Shown in pieces: positions 17,569-26,245 of a stretch of DNA of 64,000 bases (the first letter of the stretch is position 1; each line of letters begins with the position of its first letter). The position numbers and the translations under genes are program-made. Source of the stretch: Chryseobacterium luquanense (lineage in GTDB: Bacteria; Bacteroidota; Bacteroidia; Flavobacteriales; Weeksellaceae); contig NZ_JAOVZV010000015.1 of the NCBI RefSeq assembly GCF_026460945.1, positions 1 through 64,000 on the forward strand, written 5' to 3'. A model generated the notes under the pieces. It saw only the letters and a list, made by a program, of their open reading frames with translations, was not told the origin of the DNA and did not search any database.

Positions 17569-18462
17569 CTATTTTTTGTGTAAATTTAATTCAAGCTGAT
17601 TATTATTCGTTTTATATTTTTTTCCCATAGACTCTTCCATATATTTAATAACCTCAGCATTGCTTGTCAATTTTGCTCCAGACTCAGTAGTTACAGTCAT
17701 TGTTGTACGAAGATCTGCCAAATCAAGTTTCACATCTTTTGCAGGATCATTTTTATAAGACATATATTGCTTTTTGTACTGAGCCGGACTTACTTTCACA
17801 CCTTTAAATTCATGATCCGCCTCTTTTTGTAGTCCTAAAATATAGTCCCATGAATGATCTTCAGTTTTCAATTTCTTGTTTCCTTTTAATAAAAACTGAT
17901 GGGATTTTGTTTTATCTTCTAGTTTTACAATTAATCCAGGCAAACCATTAAATTTATACGGGCCATCCGGAAAAGGTAAATCTTTTGAAAACCACGCTTC
18001 CCAAATTCTTCCGCCAAAATTTGTGGTTGCTTTCTGACAATTGTAATTTTCAATTTTCTGAGTTTCAGGAAGAATATTCCACTTAAAAACCGGAGTTTCT
18101 TCAACAATCATATTGGTTTGCTCAATATTGGTAAACCATGTTGTCTTAAAACCTGGATATGATTTTTCAATCAAATAAGAGATATTCCACTCATCCGTAG
18201 TGGAAGAATAGCTTATACTGTTAGGAGTAGATTTTCTCTGCTGAATAATTGAATGGTTCATCGCAGAATCGCTTGCATATTGAGCCTGCCCATAAAAATA
18301 AGATTTGTTAGGAAAAATATCGAGATTCATAAATTCCTTTTTGAGACTGTCTGTTTTTGTAGAATCAATTCTGAATTGATATTCATAAGTAAAACGGTTT
18401 CCCTGTGCTGAAAAGTTTAAACAAATTAAAACAGTCAAAACAAGGCTAAAAATATGCTTCAT
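17569..18462 (-). CDS. GLPGLI family exported protein
   Basis: A 297-residue protein. The frame is open 25 codons further upstream, but the start at 18462 gives a clean signal peptide (IFSLVLTVLICLNFSAQ), lies 16 nt from the predicted transcript start, and the upstream codons overlap the promoter. The family motif FNGLPGLIVKLEDK is at about residues 170-185, with WEAWFSKDLPFPDGPYKF just before it. GLPGLI proteins are exported proteins of Bacteroidota, often encoded near transport genes; their role is not known. Confidence 0.85.
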   Translation of the reverse strand: MKHIFSLVLTVLICLNFSAQGNRFTYEYQFRIDSTKTDSLKKEFMNLDIFPNKSYFYGQAQYASDSAMNHSIIQQRKSTPNSISYSSTTDEWNISYLIEKSYPGFKTTWFTNIEQTNMIVEETPVFKWNILPETQKIENYNCQKATTNFGGRIWEAWFSKDLPFPDGPYKFNGLPGLIVKLEDKTKSHQFLLKGNKKLKTEDHSWDYILGLQKEADHEFKGVKVSPAQYKKQYMSYKNDPAKDVKLDLADLRTTMTVTTESGAKLTSNAEVIKYMEESMGKKYKTNNNQLELNLHKK

Positions 18463-18481
18463 AATTTTGTGATTAATTCTC

Positions 18482-18524
18482 CAAATATAGAAATTAAATT
18501 GCTCCTGTTTTATTTGTACTTTTG
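18482..18524. promoter_or_regulatory. Divergent -7 elements for GLPGLI (-) and acyltransferase (+)
   Basis: TATATTTG on the minus strand (18482-18489) and TACTTTTG on the plus strand (18517-18524). Both match TAnnTTTG and lie 15-16 nt before the predicted start codons, counting from a start of transcription 4 nt after the box. Confidence 0.6.
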
Positions 18525-18542
18525 AAAAATATTTCACTTTAG

Positions 18543-19634
18543 ATGAACAGAGATCTCTACATCGATTTTGCGAAAGGTTTAGCCACGCTTTCTATTATAT
18601 TTATCCATACGGTATTTTGGTCGGGACAGTTTTATATTATTCCGGAACTCAGAGTATTTTCATTGGTTTTTGATGTTGCTCTTTTCTATGCTTTAAGCGG
18701 AATTACTTCAGGTTCAAATATCGAAAAGACATTTTACAGACTGCTAAAACTGCAAATAACGTATATGATTTTCGTTACACTGCTTTTCTTTTTAGATTAT
18801 TTCTTCAAAATTTTCGGACTTACCTTTTTCTCACTCGAATGGTTACAGAAAATTTACTCTACTTTCGGTTCGAAATATGCTGCAACAAGTATTTCAACGG
18901 TTCCGCAATGGCAAAATTTAGGGAATTGGTATCTTCATGAATATTCAAATGCAGATACTTTTCCGGTTGTCATGGGAAGTTTTTGGTATTTGAAAGTCTA
19001 TTTTATTTTAACGGTTTTCGGAGTTTTAATTTTAAGATTTTTCCCAAAACATGTCAATTGGTTTATCGGAATTTGCATTGCTTTAACTTTAATATTTAAT
19101 ATTTTCCCTGAATTATATCCGAACGGACAGGTAGGTTACGTCGCTTTTTACATGACTGTTTTTCTTGTCGCCAACAGATTGAAAGGAAAAACAATTCCGG
19201 GAAAAATTATTCCTGTACTTTACGCATTGGTTGCTGCAGCATTATTATGGATGTTTTGGTATTTTGGAAACGAAATTTTCTTTAAAATCAATAAACAAAA
19301 ATTCCCACCGAAAATCCCTTATATCATTTGGACATTATTTTCGTTGACAACTTTATTTGTTCTGTACAACAGATTAAAAATCACCAAAGAAAATTTTGTT
19401 ACACACATCGGAAAAAACGCCATTTTCTTTTATTTCGGACAAGGAATCAGTTCATCTCTCGTTTATTTTTTGGTCGTTCCAATGAAAGAATTAATGCCGT
19501 GGTGGATTTTGATGATTTTAATTTATGTTATTAATGTTATTTTAGCCTTTATCATTGCAACAGGTTTGAAAAAATTCGATTCATTTGGCTGGAAAATTCT
19601 TGAATTTTTAAGATTAAAAACCGCTTCGCAATAG
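18543..19634 (+). CDS. Acyltransferase-3 family membrane protein
   Basis: A 363-residue multi-pass membrane protein starting RDLYIDFAKGLATLSIIFIHT, the usual opening of the Acyltransferase_3 family (first helix with conserved Asp and His). About ten hydrophobic segments follow, including FYALSGITSG in place of the FFLISGF seen in many members. Such enzymes transfer acyl groups to carbohydrate or lipid substrates across the inner membrane. Substrate cannot be read from sequence. It shares the intergenic promoter region with the GLPGLI gene. Confidence 0.8.
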   Translation: MNRDLYIDFAKGLATLSIIFIHTVFWSGQFYIIPELRVFSLVFDVALFYALSGITSGSNIEKTFYRLLKLQITYMIFVTLLFFLDYFFKIFGLTFFSLEWLQKIYSTFGSKYAATSISTVPQWQNLGNWYLHEYSNADTFPVVMGSFWYLKVYFILTVFGVLILRFFPKHVNWFIGICIALTLIFNIFPELYPNGQVGYVAFYMTVFLVANRLKGKTIPGKIIPVLYALVAAALLWMFWYFGNEIFFKINKQKFPPKIPYIIWTLFSLTTLFVLYNRLKITKENFVTHIGKNAIFFYFGQGISSSLVYFLVVPMKELMPWWILMILIYVINVILAFIIATGLKKFDSFGWKILEFLRLKTASQ

Positions 19635-19702
19635 TTTGAACCATTAAGAATTTTAAAATTTCAAGGTAGATTAAGCAAATATCTAAAGATATTATCAAAG
19701 CG
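19635..19702 (+). repeat. Intergenic repeat, copy 1
   Basis: Starts TTTGAACCATTAAG and contains TTAAGCAAATATCTAAAGAT. It aligns over about 67 nt with the minus strand of 33833-33901. It lies in the 228-bp gap between the acyltransferase and miaE genes; nothing else is seen in the remaining gap (19703-19862), which is simple AT-rich sequence. Confidence 0.65.
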
Positions 19703-19862
19703 TATTGCTTAATTAGATTGGACCTAAACCATAAATCAGTCTTAAACAATTAATTATCTTACTGTTTCAAATTTAATTATTTCAAATTTTCAATGAATAG
19801 CGTTTCAAATAATTTTTTCATTTTAATCCAAATTATTCTAAATTTACAGAAATTTTTAGCAT

Positions 19863-20444
19863 ATGTTTAAGTTGAAACTCCCAACCGATCCAAGGTGGGC
19901 AAATATTGCAGAGGACAACATTCAGGAAATTTTAACCGATCATGCTTGGTGTGAGCAAAAAGCAGCAACCAATGCGATTGGTCTTATCACAATGCTTCCA
20001 GAGCGTCCCGATATTGTGACAGAACTTTTGGCAATTGCTCAGGAAGAATTAGAACATTTCGGACAGGTTCTTGAAATCATCAAAAAACGTGGTTACAAAT
20101 TTGGGCGCACCAGAAAAGACGATTACGTGAATGAATTGGTAAATTTCATCCAAAAAGGTGGCCACAGAGACACTTTGATTGTTGACAAAATGCTTTTTGC
20201 AGCAATGATCGAAGCGAGAAGTTGTGAACGATTTAAAGTTTTAACAGAAAACATTAAAGACGAAGAATTAAAAAAATTCTATAAAGAACTTATGATTTCT
20301 GAAGCCAATCATTACACTACTTTTATCGGATTTGCAAGAGAACTTGGTGATCCTGAACAAGTAAATAAAAGATGGGAAGAATGGCTGGAATACGAAGCAA
20401 AAATCATAAAATCTTACGGAAATAAAGAAACTATACACGGATAA
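19863..20444 (+). CDS. miaE: tRNA 2-methylthio-N6-isopentenyladenosine-37 hydroxylase
   Basis: A 193-residue protein with the non-haem di-iron pattern of MiaE: LTDHAWCEQKAA, LAIAQEELEHFGQVL (ExxH near residue 62), IEARSCERFKVL and ISEANHYTTFIGFAREL (ExxH near residue 150). The family hydroxylates the isopentenyl group of ms2i6A37 in tRNA. Length is normal. It is followed 10 bp later by the DUF502 gene, probably in one transcript. Confidence 0.9.
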   Translation: MFKLKLPTDPRWANIAEDNIQEILTDHAWCEQKAATNAIGLITMLPERPDIVTELLAIAQEELEHFGQVLEIIKKRGYKFGRTRKDDYVNELVNFIQKGGHRDTLIVDKMLFAAMIEARSCERFKVLTENIKDEELKKFYKELMISEANHYTTFIGFARELGDPEQVNKRWEEWLEYEAKIIKSYGNKETIHG

Positions 20445-20454
20445 TTAGCGTCAA

Positions 20455-21072
20455 TTGAAGAAACCAACATTCGAAAACATAACCAACTTCTTCTTGAAAA
20501 ACTTTTTTCAGGGGTTGATTATTATTGGTCCAATTGGGCTTACAATCTATGTAATTTGGTTTGTAATCACTTCTATAGATAACATTATTCCGTCGGTTGC
20601 TAAAGAAATTCCGGGATTGGTATTTATTTCAACTCTATTTGTAACTGCTTTATTAGGGTATTTAGGAAATAAATTTGTTGTCGGAAGATTTTTTGTTGAT
20701 GCAGTTGACAGACTTTTAGAAAAAACTCCGGGAATCAAGCATATTTATTCGCCTACAAAAGACGTAATGTCTTCATTTGTGGGAGATAAGAAAAAATTCA
20801 GCGATCCAGTTTGGGTAAAAACCAACGAAAATCCAGAAATCTGGAGAATAGGATTTCTTACTCAAAAAGAAATGGCAGATGTACACAAACATAATTTTGT
20901 AGCGGTTTATCTTCCGCATTCTTATGCAATTTCAGGCTGGGTGATTGTTACCGAAGAAAAAAATATAAAACCCGTTGTTGGTATGACAGCAGCTACTGCA
21001 ATGAAATTTGCAGTAAGCGGTGGTGTTGCAGGTTTTCATTCGGATGATAATATATTTAAAGCTCCTGAGTAA
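20455..21072 (+). CDS. DUF502 family membrane protein, TTG start
   Basis: A 205-residue protein with two transmembrane segments (about 17-38 and 58-78; IIIGPIGLTIYVIWFVI, FISTLFVTALLGYLG) and the DUF502 pattern GIKHIYSPTKDVMSSF followed by a cytosolic or periplasmic domain. A stop (TAG 20446) lies just three codons upstream, and the next ATG is far inside the protein, so TTG at 20455 is the only credible start. Function of the family is unknown. Confidence 0.8.
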   Translation: MKKPTFENITNFFLKNFFQGLIIIGPIGLTIYVIWFVITSIDNIIPSVAKEIPGLVFISTLFVTALLGYLGNKFVVGRFFVDAVDRLLEKTPGIKHIYSPTKDVMSSFVGDKKKFSDPVWVKTNENPEIWRIGFLTQKEMADVHKHNFVAVYLPHSYAISGWVIVTEEKNIKPVVGMTAATAMKFAVSGGVAGFHSDDNIFKAPE

Positions 21073-21092
21073 ATTTCTTTTACTCCTTTAAA

Positions 21093-21121
21093 TACATTTG
21101 ATGATTTGAAATTCATTTCAA
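21093..21121 (+). promoter_or_regulatory. tnaA promoter with adjoining palindrome
   Basis: -7 element TACATTTG at 21093-21100. A perfect inverted repeat TTGAAAT-TC-ATTTCAA follows at 21106-21121, near +2 to +17 of the predicted transcript. It could be an operator or a leader hairpin. No tnaC-like leader peptide fits in the 87-bp gap. Confidence 0.5.
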
Positions 21122-21159
21122 TTCAATTTTTCTTTAATACAAATTAAAAATAATATCAC

Positions 21160-22536
21160 ATGGAATTACCATATGCAGAACCGTTTCGTATCAAAATGGT
21201 CGAAGAAATCCGTCAATCAACAAGAGACGAAAGAGAACAATGGCTGAAAGATGCAAAGTTCAATTTATTTAATCTAAAATCTTCACAGGTTTATATCGAT
21301 CTTTTAACAGACTCAGGAACCGGAGCAATGTCTGACAGACAATGGGGAGCTTTAATGACCGGAGACGAAAGCTATGCAGGTTCTCGTTCATTCGAGCAAT
21401 TGCACAATACCGTAAAGAGCATTACAGGTTTTAAATATTTATTACCTACTCACCAAGGAAGAGCTGCTGAAAATGTTTTGTTTTCGGTTTTGGTAAAAGA
21501 CGGAGACGTAATTCCCGGAAACTCTCATTTTGACACAACAAAAGGACATATAGAAATCAGAAAAGCTCACGCAATCGACTGTACGATTGATGAGGCTTTT
21601 GATATTAATGATCTTCATCCGTTTAAAGGAAATATTAATCTTGAAAAATTAGAAGAAGTTTATAAATCTCATCCAAAAGAAAAAATTCCTTTCTGTCTGA
21701 TTACGATTACCTGCAATTCTTCCGGAGGACAACCTGTTTCTCTTGAAAATATGAAAGCGGTGAAAGAGCTTTCAGATCAATACGGAATTCCAGTATTTTT
21801 TGATTCAGCAAGGTTTGCCGAAAACGCTTACTTCATCAAAAAAAGAGAAGCAGGTCAGGAAAATAGAAGCATCAAAGAAATCTGTAAAGAAATATTTTCT
21901 TACGGAGAAGGTATGACGATGAGTTCTAAGAAAGACGGTTTGGTCAACATCGGAGGGTTTATTGCTTTAAATAATGAAGATGTTTTCAGAAAAGCATCAA
22001 ACTTTACGATTATTTATGAAGGTTTCATCACTTACGGTGGAATGGCGGGAAGAGATATGGCCGCTTTGGCAGTTGGTCTTGATGAAGCGACTGAGTTTGC
22101 TTATTTAGAAAGCAGAATTTCACAGGTTGAGTATCTTGGAAATAAACTGATCGAATACGGAATTCCTGTACAAAAACCAATTGGCGGACATGCCGTTTTC
22201 ATCGACTCATTAAATTTCTTACCGAATGTTCCTCGAGCAGAATATCCGGCGCAGACTTTAGGTCTTGAAATCTACAAAGAAGCAGGAATTAGAACCGTAG
22301 AAATCGGAACTTTATTAGCAGACAGAGATCCTGAAACCAGAGAGAACCGTTATCCAAAATTAGAGTTGGTTCGTTTGGCAATCCCGAGAAGAACATATAC
22401 GAATAATCACATGGATTATATTGCTGCTGCAGTAAATAATGTGTATGAAAGAAGAGGCGAAATTTCAAAAGGTTACAATATCACTTGGGAACCTGAAATT
22501 TTAAGACACTTTACCGTGCATTTGGAGGAAGCTTAA
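21160..22536 (+). CDS. tnaA: Tryptophanase (tryptophan indole-lyase)
   Basis: A 458-residue PLP enzyme of the beta-eliminating lyase family that splits tryptophan into indole, pyruvate and ammonia. Motifs: IDLLTDSGTGAMSD, PTHQGRAAEN, NSSGGQPVS, DSARFAENAYF and the PLP lysine Lys257 in SSKKDG. Tyrosine phenol-lyase is the close alternative, but FDTTKGH, DSARFAENAYF and AGIRTVEIGTL match tryptophanase; the lyase has TTTRYH, DATRCVENAYF and a VRSMERG Arg. Length is normal. It stands alone with its own promoter and a strong terminator; no indole permease is adjacent. Confidence 0.9.
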   Translation: MELPYAEPFRIKMVEEIRQSTRDEREQWLKDAKFNLFNLKSSQVYIDLLTDSGTGAMSDRQWGALMTGDESYAGSRSFEQLHNTVKSITGFKYLLPTHQGRAAENVLFSVLVKDGDVIPGNSHFDTTKGHIEIRKAHAIDCTIDEAFDINDLHPFKGNINLEKLEEVYKSHPKEKIPFCLITITCNSSGGQPVSLENMKAVKELSDQYGIPVFFDSARFAENAYFIKKREAGQENRSIKEICKEIFSYGEGMTMSSKKDGLVNIGGFIALNNEDVFRKASNFTIIYEGFITYGGMAGRDMAALAVGLDEATEFAYLESRISQVEYLGNKLIEYGIPVQKPIGGHAVFIDSLNFLPNVPRAEYPAQTLGLEIYKEAGIRTVEIGTLLADRDPETRENRYPKLELVRLAIPRRTYTNNHMDYIAAAVNNVYERRGEISKGYNITWEPEILRHFTVHLEEA

Positions 22537-22555
22537 ATTCATTAAAATAACTGAT

Positions 22556-22599
22556 AAAAGTTCGGGCGCAAAATCAAAGATTTTGTGCCCGAACTTTTT
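22556..22599 (+). terminator. tnaA terminator
   Basis: A 19-bp stem with one G-U pair: left arm 22556-22574 containing GTTCGGGCGC, right arm 22580-22598 containing GTGCCCGAAC, ending in a T run. Also usable on the minus strand. Confidence 0.85.
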
Positions 22600-22632
22600 A
22601 AAGAATAGCGTATTGTTAAGATTGTATTGGGT

Positions 22633-23832
22633 TTATTTTTTAGAAATTTTATACAACTTTCCGCTATCTGTAATTCCATAAAGATTTCCGTCAGAACTGT
22701 TCAATACATCACGGAACCGTTCCTTTTGATCTAAAAGAAGACGTTCTTCACCAACAACTTTATTGTCTTTCATCACAATTCTGTTGATATGTTGTCCGCT
22801 CAAACAGGCAATGAATAAATTATTTTTCCATTCTTCAATATTTCCAGTATAAAATGTTACACCACTCGGAGAAACTACAGGATCCCAATAATAAACAGGT
22901 TGCTCGGTTCCAGCTTTTTGTGTTGTTCCATTATTGATTTTTTCTCCTGAATATTCAATTCCATACGTCACATCTCCCCATCCGTAATTTTTTCCGGGTT
23001 GAATAAGATTGATTTCATCTCCTCCTCTCGGTCCCATTTCAATATCCCAAAGCTGACCTTTTTCATCTAAAGCCAAACCTTGCGGACTACGAATTCCGAA
23101 AGCATAAATTTCAGGTTTATAACCGCCTTTTCCGATAAAAGGATTTCCTGCTACCGCTTTTCCGTCTCTTGTAATTTTTAAAATTTTACCTAGATAATTA
23201 TCTGTTTTCTGAGCATAAACTCGGGTTTCCTTATCTGATCTTTCACCTGTGCTTACAAAAAGATTTTCGTCTTTATCAAAAACCAATCGGCTTCCGTAAT
23301 GTTTATCTCCGTCATAGGTTGGCGTTGCACGGAAAATAACTTTTACCTCAGAAATACTTTTCATGTCTGCAGAAAGTTTTCCTTTTGCTACAGCAGTATG
23401 ATTTCCACCTTCATAAGGTTCAGAATAGCAGAAATAGATAATATTGTTTGTTTTAAAATCCGGATCAAGCGCAACATCAAGCATTCCGCCTTGTCCTTTT
23501 GAGTCTACTTTTGGGAAACCTCCAATTTTAGAAACTTGTTTTCCGTCGGATGAAACAACGTTCATAAAACCTGATTTTTCAGTAATTAAAAACTTTCCAT
23601 CAGGCAAATTGACAATTCCCCAAGGTTTGCCTAAATCTTTAGTTAAAATTTCAACCCGATAAGGTGTTTCTGTTTTTACAGCTTTAATTCTGGTTTGACC
23701 AGCAAAAGCAGGTTTGTAATCGGTATTTGCTTTTTCTTCTTTTGCAGACGGCTCACTCGGCTTTCCTTTTCCCTGACACGAAAAAATCGTCGTTGCAGAA
23801 GCTAATAAAATGGGTAAGAGTAATTTATTCAT
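22633..23832 (-). CDS. PQQ-dependent aldose sugar dehydrogenase-like lipoprotein
   Basis: A 399-residue exported lipoprotein (leader ending TTIFSC, Cys19). It folds as a soluble glucose dehydrogenase-type beta-propeller: GKPWGIVNLPDGKFLITEKSG, GGMLDVALDPDF, RDGKAVAGNPF, EIYAFGIRSPQGLALD and GRGGDEINLI-type residues (PRGGDEINLIQPGKNYGWGDV). The Asd/Ylii group oxidises aldoses with PQQ in the periplasm. No PQQ synthesis genes are in this window, so cofactor supply would come from elsewhere. It is transcribed away from the blaI-like gene. Confidence 0.8.
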   Translation of the reverse strand: MNKLLLPILLASATTIFSCQGKGKPSEPSAKEEKANTDYKPAFAGQTRIKAVKTETPYRVEILTKDLGKPWGIVNLPDGKFLITEKSGFMNVVSSDGKQVSKIGGFPKVDSKGQGGMLDVALDPDFKTNNIIYFCYSEPYEGGNHTAVAKGKLSADMKSISEVKVIFRATPTYDGDKHYGSRLVFDKDENLFVSTGERSDKETRVYAQKTDNYLGKILKITRDGKAVAGNPFIGKGGYKPEIYAFGIRSPQGLALDEKGQLWDIEMGPRGGDEINLIQPGKNYGWGDVTYGIEYSGEKINNGTTQKAGTEQPVYYWDPVVSPSGVTFYTGNIEEWKNNLFIACLSGQHINRIVMKDNKVVGEERLLLDQKERFRDVLNSSDGNLYGITDSGKLYKISKK

Positions 23833-23901
23833 AATATATTTAAAGTTGGTTTATTTTTTTATTGGAAAAATAATGCCATAAAAAATTGTGTATTTAAATT
23901 T

Positions 23902-23923
23902 TTATTCTACATTTGTAGAATAA
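23902..23923 (+). promoter_or_regulatory. BlaI/MecI-type operator overlapping the -7 element
   Basis: A perfect inverted repeat TTATTCTACA-TT-TGTAGAATAA, very close to the TACAnnTGTA core used by BlaI/MecI repressors. The -7 element TACATTTG (23908-23915) lies inside it, with a TTG at 23886-23888 as possible -33. A further half-site TTGTAGAATA is at 23933-23942. Repressor binding would block the promoter of its own operon. Confidence 0.75.
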
Positions 23924-23941
23924 ATTTAAATATTGTAGAAT

Positions 23942-24313
23942 ATGAATGAGATAAAATTAACCAATTCCGAAAAAACTTTAATGGATATTCTTTGGGCAAA
24001 AGAAAAAGCATTCATGAAAGACATTCTGGAATATTATCCTGAACCCAAACCTGCGGCAACAACAGTTGCAACTTTGTTAAAAAGAATGCAGAATAAAGAT
24101 TTAGTAGGCTTTACACTATATGGAAATTCACGCGAATACTTTCCGAAAGTAGCGAAAGGTGAATACTTCAAAGAAGAAATGACTTCAATGATTGACCGTT
24201 TTTTTAACAGTTCTGTGACACAGTTTGCGTCGTTTTTTACTTCCAATTCAAAGCTTTCACAGAAACAATTGAAAGAACTTCGTGATATTATCGATAAAGA
24301 AATAGAAAAGTAA
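23942..24313 (+). CDS. BlaI/MecI/CopY-type transcriptional repressor
   Basis: A 123-residue winged-helix repressor: LTNSEKTLMDILWAKEKAF start, TVATLLKRMQNKDLVGF recognition part, then a C-terminal dimerisation region (FKEEMTSMIDRFFNSS, LSQKQLKELRDIIDKE). In known systems BlaI binds as a dimer to TACA/TGTA operators and is cut after signal from BlaR1. Here the operator sits directly upstream and the BlaR1-like gene starts 2 bp downstream, so the pair autoregulates. No beta-lactamase gene is adjacent; the effector target may be another function. Confidence 0.88.
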   Translation: MNEIKLTNSEKTLMDILWAKEKAFMKDILEYYPEPKPAATTVATLLKRMQNKDLVGFTLYGNSREYFPKVAKGEYFKEEMTSMIDRFFNSSVTQFASFFTSNSKLSQKQLKELRDIIDKEIEK

Positions 24314-24315
24314 TC

Positions 24316-26118
24316 ATGGAAACCATAATTCTAAAAACAATCCTTTGTTCCGGGGTTTTGTTGGGATTGTATCATTTATTTCTGGCTAAAGAAAGAACCT
24401 TTATATTCAATCGATTTTATCTTATTTTGGCTTTAATCTTTTCATTTTCAATTCCATTTGCAACAATAGAAACAAAACAGGTTGAAAAAGAAATTCCGGA
24501 AACTGTTTTTGTAGGAGGAATTGAACAGCCTATTTTGCAAGCTCCAATTATTCAGCAGGAAAGTTTTGATTTTACAGAAATTCTTATCATCGTCTACTTT
24601 ATCATTACAGGAATTCTACTTTTAAAAATCATCTATTCAATTTTAAAAATTAAGAGATTAAAAGGACAAAAAATCATTTATCAGAACAGAAAAGTATTTC
24701 TTTTACAACAAAATCTTGCACCTTTCAGCTTCTGGAACACAATTTATCTTTCTGAAAATTACTTGAAAGATTCAAAGATTGATAATGCTATTTTTCTTCA
24801 CGAAGAAATTCACATAAAACAAAAACATTCTGCTGATATACTTTTTGTAGAGATTTTAAAAGCTATTTCCTGGTTTAATCCATTTATGTATTTCTATAAA
24901 AAAGCGATGATCAACAATCATGAATTTATCGCTGATGAAAGCGTAATTCTTGAAAGTAAAAATGTGAAAAAATATCAGGAGCTGATTTTACAGGAGATTT
25001 TAAAGCAACAAAATTTAGCTCTAATACACCAATTTAATTTTAATAACACTAAAAAAAGATTTATTATGATGACAAAAAAGAATTCAAAATTTGCGAAGGC
25101 TAAAAAATATTTTGCAATTCCTGCATTTGCGGTATTGACAATTGTATTTGCTGAAAAGACTTATGCGAAAGAAAGTTCAGAAATTTTAAGCATTGAAAAA
25201 GATAATGTTATTTCAAAAGTATTTTCAGGCAGTCCATACGAAGAAGTTCAAAAAATCCTCAACAAATATCAAGCTTTATTAAATGATAAAAAGTATGCAG
25301 AATTTGATAGAAAAATAACTGCAGAGGACCGACAAAGATTAATCGAGTTATACGCTCAGCTTACAGAAAATCAAAAAGACGAGCTTCCATTTATATTTCA
25401 TACTTCTAAAAAATTTGAAAAGAATTCTTTAAATGAAAATGATCTTAAAGAATTCTCAAATTCAAAAAAATACGGATTGTGGATTGATGAAAAAAAAGTA
25501 GATAATACAGTTTTAAAAAACTATCAAGCTTCAGATTTTTCCCACAAATTTGTCAGCAAAAGATATAAAAATGCTATTAGCAAAAAAAATCCACAACCTT
25601 TTCAGGTGAATTTGATGACAAATGCATACTATGAAAAATACAGTAAAGAAGAACCTAGAGTTTTAATGGGTTTCAAAGCTAAAAATTTTGTAAAAGGAAA
25701 AGATACCATTCCTGTAAAAAGAAATATTGAAGCAAAAAACAATTTGTCCAGTGTTGAAGATAAGAAAACACAGGATATCGCCTATGGTCAAGCCGTAGAT
25801 CTTACGCCTGCAGAATATCCCGGTGGAGCAAGTAAATTAAGAAGTCTTGTTGCTTCAAATTTTGATGGCCCGATAATGACAGGAGATGAAGGCACTTTAA
25901 AATCAGTAATATACTTTAATGTTGATGAAAATGGTAAAGTAAATAATTTTAATGCAACTGGAGAGAATGAGAAATTCAACACCGAAGCAATAAGAGTAGT
26001 AAAACTTGCAAACCAAGATGCAGTATGGAAACCAGCACAAAAAGATGGCAAAGCTGTAAAATACAGATATAAGATGCCTTTAACAATGAATTTTGAGACT
26101 TACAAAAAAACACAGTAA
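24316..26118 (+). CDS. M56/BlaR1-type membrane metallopeptidase with TonB C-terminal domain
   Basis: A 600-residue membrane protein. The N-terminal part has about four helices and the zinc protease motif HEEIH at 162-166 (FLHEEIHIKQKHSAD), with HEFIADESV as third-ligand region. One more helix follows near residue 263 (FAIPAFAVLTIVFA). The extracytoplasmic region ends with a TonB C-terminal-like domain at about 505-600 (EYPGGASKLRSLVAS, KSVIYFNVDENGKV, WKPAQKDGKAVKYRYKMP). BlaR1 proteins normally carry a penicillin-binding sensor there; this one lacks SxxK/SDN motifs. It probably senses another envelope signal and cleaves the repressor. Confidence 0.85.
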   Translation: METIILKTILCSGVLLGLYHLFLAKERTFIFNRFYLILALIFSFSIPFATIETKQVEKEIPETVFVGGIEQPILQAPIIQQESFDFTEILIIVYFIITGILLLKIIYSILKIKRLKGQKIIYQNRKVFLLQQNLAPFSFWNTIYLSENYLKDSKIDNAIFLHEEIHIKQKHSADILFVEILKAISWFNPFMYFYKKAMINNHEFIADESVILESKNVKKYQELILQEILKQQNLALIHQFNFNNTKKRFIMMTKKNSKFAKAKKYFAIPAFAVLTIVFAEKTYAKESSEILSIEKDNVISKVFSGSPYEEVQKILNKYQALLNDKKYAEFDRKITAEDRQRLIELYAQLTENQKDELPFIFHTSKKFEKNSLNENDLKEFSNSKKYGLWIDEKKVDNTVLKNYQASDFSHKFVSKRYKNAISKKNPQPFQVNLMTNAYYEKYSKEEPRVLMGFKAKNFVKGKDTIPVKRNIEAKNNLSSVEDKKTQDIAYGQAVDLTPAEYPGGASKLRSLVASNFDGPIMTGDEGTLKSVIYFNVDENGKVNNFNATGENEKFNTEAIRVVKLANQDAVWKPAQKDGKAVKYRYKMPLTMNFETYKKTQ

Positions 26119-26152
26119 ATATAATAATTTCACCAAGTGATATTATAACCGG

Positions 26153-26179
26153 CCGTAAAGTGAATGCTTTACGGTTTTT
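26153..26179 (+). terminator. Terminator of the blaI-blaR1 pair
   Basis: Stem CCGTAAAG / CTTTACGG with loop TGAATG followed by five T. Confidence 0.8.
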
Positions 26180-26245
26180 ATACTTGAAAGAAGAATCTTT
26201 CTTAGTGAAATGATTAAATTTGAAAGATGTTCACAAAATCAAAAC

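Noticed and set aside
21073-21159. tnaC-type leader peptide before tnaA
   Set aside because: No ATG-initiated frame containing a critical Trp fits in the 87-bp gap.
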